Below are positions 57,847-64,000 of a stretch of 64,000 bases of DNA, piece after piece (position 1 is the first letter of the stretch; each line of letters begins with the position of its first letter). Position numbers and translations under genes: made by a program. Origin of the DNA: Chlorops oryzae. Lineage: Eukaryota; Arthropoda; Insecta; Diptera; Chloropidae. The notes beneath the pieces are model-generated. The model saw nothing but the letters and a program-made list of their open reading frames with translations. It had not been told where the DNA came from and did not search any database. The stretch lies in assembly GCA_020466095.1 (NCBI GenBank), contig CM035808.1, positions 43,213,793 to 43,277,792 of the forward strand, given 5' to 3'.

Positions 57847-60081
57847 GATTTGTAACAATAACTATCCGTGGCCCTGTCTTTGTGGAGGAATTTGTGTGCT
57901 TTACCCGAAGTTTTATCGGTTTTCAGCAGGAAATTTCTAATCTGTCCTATTTCTAGTTCCAACAGTTCTTTTCCCTATATGATTTCCTTCACCAGTTTTC
58001 TTCTCTCATATTAGTCAGCTGGGCATTCTGCTATTAAGGGAATTCAGTTTTCCTCTTCCTCTAAAATAGGATCTGCACGCCTCGTTCAGGGAAGGCCAAA
58101 GTTACGTTTTCCTGATTTTTTGGTCCACAGCAGTCAGTCCAATCGTGGTTCTAAAGATTTTTGCAAATTTCCTCCTCCCTGTCTGTCCGCTTCATTTCCT
58201 TCGTAGCTGCAGTGAGTGGGTTTTTATTATATTATCACACGATTATCTTTAGCTGGCACCCGTCTCCATGACTAGCTTGGCTACTCGATAGTATTATAAT
58301 CCTCCTACTCTGTATACCCAGGCCATACATGTGTCTCCCACTTACATGTTTATGGGTAGAACTTCAGCTAGGAATACCGTGGTAAATTTTCCCACACTGA
58401 CGGTTTTTAATACATAATAAGGAATGCTAACATATATTATAAAGTCGATATGTATATAATCAAGGTAAATAGCTGAATATATCTTGGAACTTATTTTGCA
58501 GGGGATTACAAGAAGAGGTCCCCATAATTCTATCTAAGATGGGTCAACTTGGAAGCGACTTAATGGCGTCAATAACAAAGTTGATGGGGTATAATAATGG
58601 TATAGAATTTCATCAATTTCAAGTAAGATTCATGATTTCCACTTTCAAAACTGTATTCTCGAAAGGAAATTTCTAGAATTGCCGAAGTAACAAATGTAGC
58701 AGTGACGGGGCAACCAGAAGGTTCAACAATCCCTTTTCCAGAAGTTGGTATGTTTTTGAAATTTTTAAGAAAAGTATTTTTATGTGTATTAGTGAATTTT
58801 AAATCAATATTTTGAAAGTTTTTATAGTAAAATAGGACGCATTAATGGAATCTTTAGTGTGATAAAGAAATATTTTGCTAATTGAAGTCTCAGGATGAGG
58901 ATCATTTATGACCCTTGGGGCTTCAAATAATAAGCACCCAAATGAATCAATATTATATTATTAAAATAAATCTTTAATTCCAGAATGAAAACATTGTTCC
59001 AATTTCAATTTATAAAGCAGAATACAAAGTTAAAAAGGATCAATTTTGACCCTTAGGACTCTAAAGGGTCGACCTAAAAAAAAGTAAAAATATCCATAGT
59101 TTCTACGATCTTCCAACTTATTTGCCAACTCAATCACTGAATGGCTTCTCGGAATAAATGAATTTTTAATATTTACTGATTCAATAATTTTAAAGCACAA
59201 AAAATTTAAGTAATTTTATCGAGATGTACATACTCTCGAACTGAAAATCCGAATACCATTATCGCAAGGACGTGGCGGTGGTTTCATGTTAATGATACGG
59301 AAAAAGTGTTTGTCGAACACATTTTCACGATTCACCATCAATATGACACTTTAGGTGTCATCGGATTTTTGTTTGTGTGTAAATAAATTATATTGACTTT
59401 TTTCATAATTTTTTCCCCCATTATTTTTTTTTTTTCAGTTTTACACCTCCTGCTGGTTTTATTAATTACACCTTTTTTCCACGTTCTTTCATGAAAAACA
59501 CGCCGACATAATCTGCTCATTTCCTGGCACCGCCGCCACAGTCATTCTGAAACGTATTTATAATATAATCTCCACATTTTTATGTACAACTCGCGTGATT
59601 CGATGGCATTAAACACGCATCGCATCGAATGCTAAATGCAACGTTCGCTTTTGCCAATAGTTTGGTGCCACTTTAAATAATTATGAAATGGAATGGAAAA
59701 CGAAAGGAATAGAGTGTGGTGTGTTCAGCGAAACGGAATGGAATCCCATCGTAAGGAATGAGAGACTAACGTATGTACGTATAATACTTTTGGAGGCTAT
59801 AATTATAGGAATTTATTTTAAGAGCAAATAAGGTCGACGGAAAGAACAAAACAGAAACACTTTTTAACCCAAACAAAAAAAAAGAAAAAGAAAAAGAGAA
59901 AAATAAAACACTGCAACAAACGATGTGGCACAGGTAGACCAATAAAATAAATTATAGGTTCCGACTAAGAGAAAAAATGTGTAATTGAAAAAACCGACAA
60001 TAATACTTAAGGCCACACACACACACTCGCACGCAGGCACACACATGTCAAGCGATGTATTGTGCTCAGTAAGGCAAAGTA
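57847..60081. other. Gene-less stretch
   Basis: No gene is recognised. A 20-bp-scale direct repeat (GGATCAtttaTGACCCTT and GGATCAattTTGACCCTT, about 58897 and 59038) may mark a small unrecognised element. A short symmetric patch (GATTCGATGGCAT / CGCATCGAATGC) lies at 59594-59631. An A run and AC-type repeats occur at 59870-60045. Confidence 0.35.
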
Positions 60082-61013
60082 AAAACAAGTAAGGGTGTTA
60101 AAGCCAGGCGAGCCAGAAAAATAAAACCCGACATAGATGAACACTCAGCTATTTATTTATGAATATTTTTTTCAATACAGGCCCTTAGAACTTGATCATT
60201 TATACAAAGTATATCGGAGATTTTCAAGACCATGAAATACCCACATATGGGCAATTTTAATTCTGGTAACTTTACACATACGTCCGTTTTTTTAAACGTT
60301 TCACCTCAAACTTGACAAAACACAATGAAAACACTAATTTTTGAACCCTTGTGTTAGAAATAACTAGACCAACAAATCGTTCCTTCAAATATTTTTGATT
60401 ACACTTATAGCTTAGGAGCTATAAGTGTTCAATTACTTTATGATGACAGCCCTTTTGCCACGCCTATTTTTCATTTTTATATTTTTTCAATTTTTTTTTT
60501 TTTTTTGAAATCTAATCGGAGGCTCAAATATACGCTAAAATTCCAAATATGGTTGAAATATCTCGAAACACTCTGACTTTTGGTAAGTTTTTTGGGATTT
60601 TTGGGACCAGGAAGGTGTGCTTAATAATTGACGGATCAAAATATATATTAATAAATTTTATGAGAGGATGTTAAGAACTGCAAAGGAAGCATACATGCAA
60701 GAGATAATTGTCGATTTTATAGCAGTGATTTTGTGATTTTCATAACATCCCCCAGTACTGGAGGTACCCCGTAAAATGATCCCATCCTTTCCATTCTCGA
60801 ACTTGTTCATATTCATGTCCCCGCAAATACGCATACCGAATTTCATCACGACAGATCAACTCCTTCGATTGGAAAACTGTATCAGAAAGACAGACAGACG
60901 AAAATTATCCTTTCTATACATTTTTTCATGGTCTATATCTCAAGTGGTTCTTAGTGCTTCACACAATCGCACAAACGCATTTTACTGTCGACTGATTCGA
61001 TCAGGTAAAAAAA
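60082..61013 (+). mobile_element. mini-me/DINE-1-like repeat, copy 3
   Basis: It begins ACAAGTAAGGGTGTTAAAGC, passes CTCCTTCGATTGGAAAACTG and AGAAAGACAGACAGACG near 60885, then CATGGTCTATATCTCAAGTG and a diverged tail ending TCAGGTAAAAAAAG. At about 930 bp it is the longest copy and is collinear with copy 1, whose mariner interrupts the segment corresponding to CTATACATTTTTTCATGGTC here. It contains only short spurious frames. Confidence 0.75.
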
Positions 61014-61928
61014 GTTCTCACCAAATCACCGCGCAGCCTAATGACTTCTGGTGTGCTTAAAAAGCTGAAGGGAAAAAATTCAAAAAAAAAAACATTTTAC
61101 AAAATTCCAAATAATTGCAACAATCATTTTGACACCATCAACGTCACCGAAAAATATGAAATGAAAATCAACATAAGCATCGTCATCATCTTCAACATTA
61201 ACGCTGCCGCCACCGCCACCACCCTCATCATCGTTGCGAATAAAAAAAAAAAAAAAAAAAAATTAAATGAATAAAACAACAAGCCAAAAACGCCCGGTAG
61301 ACGGTTGAACGGTTAGTCGGGTAAGATAGTTAGTTGCCACCAGCGTTGTTGTTTGGTCGGGCAACAACATTAGCCACACCGCCAAATGTCTTGTGGCAGT
61401 CGTTTTGTTAATTTGTTTAGCACACGCTGCCTGCCACCATATATTTTCGATGTATTACGTAGATTCCAATGCTGACGGTGTTCTTTGTTGGTGTCGTTCT
61501 CGTTGTTGCTGTTGGTGGTTTTGTTAGCTTTTAGCCCAGTAATGTTCTCCGCTTGCCGTGTTTTTTGGTGTTAAACTTTTTCTTGGTGTAATTTTGTTTT
61601 ATTTTGTTTTGTGATTTTTTGTACATTTTTTTTTTTTTAAAGAGTTTTTTTGCGTTTTCGCGAAGCTTTATTTTCGGTGAATTTGTTTTATAATCGCACC
61701 TTGGAGGATTTTGTCTTGGCGGTTTGTTTTTTTGTTTCTTTGTTTTTTTTTGGAGTGCCACCGCAACAGCACTTTATGAGGCGTGAGGCTACATATATAC
61801 ATTTTAACACATGTGCTACGTGTGCGGGTGTCGTAAAACGCAACGAGCGAAAGGTGCTACCGCGACATGCTATAGGCGCGAAAGGTGGCAAAAGTTTAAT
61901 TAAAACGATTTTTTCTCTTTCTCTCTTT

Positions 61929-61959
<31 letters not shown>

Positions 61960-64000
61960 CACCGAGTTTCGGTAATTTTTATCGTTTTGTTGCACGTAAA
62001 CATAAATATGAATTGAAAGTTTCAACATTGTTGCCAGTTTTGTTAGATTACAAATGAATATAAAGTGAAACACTTTTCGGAGCAATGGCTCACCACAAGC
62101 CGGCCATATGCGATTTTTTGTAAACAAAATGAGGGGCAAAAAGTCAAGGCACGAGTGTACGGAATAAAGTCGAATACAAAGGGCCATTCTAATCAAGCGG
62201 ACTGCTTGAAAATCCTTTATTTGGCATTAATAAACAATTAAGTTATCGTAATTGCAGATGAATATCGCAAAAAGAAGGCAAAATTCAGGTTAACAATGTT
62301 ACAAACAGAACGCTGTTGGGACGCCTTCGGAGCTACGGCATATATATTTAGGCAATGTAAACAATCGCCTAATGAACCTTAACGATGGACAACAACAAGG
62401 TGGTTGTAATGAAGCATACCGGTCGATTTCCCGAGCCAATTTGTTTACCAAGGAGCGATGGAATAGTTAGGTTGATTTCGGCACTGTGAGACCACTATCC
62501 ATAATTTTTAAAGTGACCGAATAGGGAAAACTATGAATGATACAGATAAGGAAAAATCGGCGAGTGATTTAGAAATGGTAGAAAGCGGTTCAATTTAATT
62601 GGTATTCACAATTTGAGAGACCAGGATCAAAACACCAGATCTGCATAGTATTTTCAATACCAACCACTTGTAAAGAGAGCAGTGTTGGGATATTTTAGGA
62701 ATTTTTCCTTCTTATGGGAAATAAAAACTAAAAAACTTTCCCAAAAGGAAAAGAATAACTCTTAATTTTATCCATTTAAATCGAACTATACTCTGTGGAA
62801 ACCGGGGAAATATTTTGATAGACCAATATATCAATGCAAAAAGCTGTATACTGAAAAAGGTATTGATATAAAACGCACATATATCGCTTTTCTTCGTTTT
62901 CCCGAAAAAAATAGATAAACAGCCCGAATCTACGGGAAAATTCGCCTTGAATTTTTCCCCTAGAAATTCTCCCACGCCAAAAAGGAAGTGTTCTGAACGT
63001 CAGGTGTAATGATAATAGGTACATTAGAAATTTTCTAATTTCTTGAAGTCTTTCTATTGACCTCCTTATGCGCTTAGAAAATGAGTATTTGTTTTAATAC
63101 CGCTGGGGACAAATTCCCGGCATTATCCAGAATCGAGCTGATACAGTAATTCTTGGGTCATCAACAAAAGAATGGTTAGAAAATTGTTCTGTATAATAGA
63201 GGAAAAAGCTTGCATATTGTAGGATGACAATGACACGGTTTTGATACTCTTAAGAAGAGAATACTTATGTATATCTGGGTTTCATCTATCCGAATAATGC
63301 TCTATCAGCGAATCAATGAAGGACATCTAATCCGTAAAATCAATGAGGAAGACTTCTAGAACTTTGATCACATTCTTAGACATTTTGATGGTCAAAAAAA
63401 TTCGTATCGTTCCCAATCCTAGAACCTTGATATTATTTTTTCTTAAATAACGAAGAATTTCCAGTTCAATTTGGTCAGGTAAAGCATGCCGCGCCATTGC
63501 CTGTGTTCTTTCTAATGAGCCTTTAATCACCGGATTCGGCTCATTTTACAGAGCACAATTAAATGCTAAATAAATTAGTTCGCAAATAAAAATCATTAAA
63601 TTAGAGAGGCTATTTTTAATCTTCTACTGAAATGTTTATTCATTTCGAAAGACCCAAATTAATCACCAAGCAACAAAATTATTTCCGTTTCAAATGAAAC
63701 CTTACGTGCTCGATGAGAGCGCCTAAATAAATAAAAAAAAATAAAAAATAAAAAAGACGATTGAAAAAGCTACAATTTCAATCGATGGTCACCAAGGAAT
63801 TTCGGTTTCATGCTGTAAAACCACGCAATTATATTATTCAATTAAGAAATCAGAAGCTTCCCCCATCCACTGCCGACTGCTTTTCAACGTGGAGCCCAGC
63901 ATACGGCTTCTAATAATGTCGTTGCCCTGGAGCAGATAATTACACCACCAGCTTCTACTACGATGAAATGTAAAAGACACAAGGGGGGTAGGGGGGAAAG
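61014..64000. other. Gene-less stretch to the window end
   Basis: No gene is supported. It contains an A run at about 61242-61262, TTG/GTT repeats near 61490-61525, a CA/TA compound microsatellite at 61929-61960 and AT-rich unique sequence. The frames at 61650-62057 (plus) and on the minus strand near 62.7-63.5 kb lack motifs. A G-rich patch lies at the very end. Confidence 0.4.
61929..61960 (+). repeat. Compound CA/TA microsatellite
   Basis: About nine CA units passing directly into six or so TA units. Confidence 0.9.

Noticed and set aside
1..64000. CRISPR arrays, operons, phage or bacterial genes
   Set aside because: Regular spacer-separated repeats are absent; tandem repeats here are contiguous minisatellites, and introns and elements are those of an animal nuclear genome.

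Overview
This window looks like intergenic or intronic DNA from a higher fly (Diptera). Four things suggest this: a tRNA-Leu(CAA) gene with a 34-nt intron at the usual position; a secreted-protein gene with a 55-bp intron; mellifera-type mariner transposons; and three copies of a repeat with an internal GACA/GACG run, like the mini-me/DINE-1 type of dipteran element. A tephritid such as Ceratitis or Bactrocera is possible, but the sequence alone does not settle the species.

Only two genes can be called with confidence. One is a two-exon gene at 22.7-23.4 kb for a 215-residue cysteine-containing secreted protein, with TATA-like and polyadenylation signals. The other is tRNA-Leu(CAA) at 33.4 kb. 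A possible Inr+DPE promoter and long non-coding first exon, ending in a consensus splice donor, lies at 14.38-15.36 kb; if real, its coding exons lie outside the window. Most other open frames are short, low in complexity and rich in homopolymer residues, and are not called as genes.

The rest is repeat-rich. From left to right: a dispersed repeat (start of window, 17.9 kb, 52.6 kb); a 0.9-kb array of TTAGG/TAAGG pentamers (3.8-4.7 kb); GGAC/GGAT and CGAA minisatellites (8.0-8.6 kb); a hairpin MITE and a non-LTR retrotransposon tail (13 kb); RNase H-region retrotransposon relics (17.5 and 25.7 kb); a foldback-like element rich in GGAGTCC (19.8-20.6 kb); a hairpin MITE (20.8 kb); a purine tract with a 13-bp minisatellite just downstream of the secreted gene (23.5-24.1 kb); piggyBac-like TTAA elements (26.2-27.5, 30.3 and 40.8 kb); a mini-me-like element split by a deleted mariner (27.6-29.1 kb); an ACCCTGCAG-ended element (32.5-33.0 kb); a second, diverged mariner relic (38.1-38.5 kb); two more mini-me-like copies (42.5 and 60.1 kb); pogo-like MITEs (22.2, 32.3, 47.2, 54.3 kb); a nearly complete mariner (49.8-51.1 kb); a TTAA-flanked 738-bp element with nested inverted repeats (54.8-55.6 kb); and a hAT-like MITE with near-perfect 8-bp target duplications (57.6 kb).

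The most informative structures are the two almost identical mariner copies, which carry complementary defects; the deleted one sits inside an older repeat. The interstitial TTAGG array also stands out, because flies are generally thought to lack TTAGG telomeres. No clearly new multi-gene system is visible.
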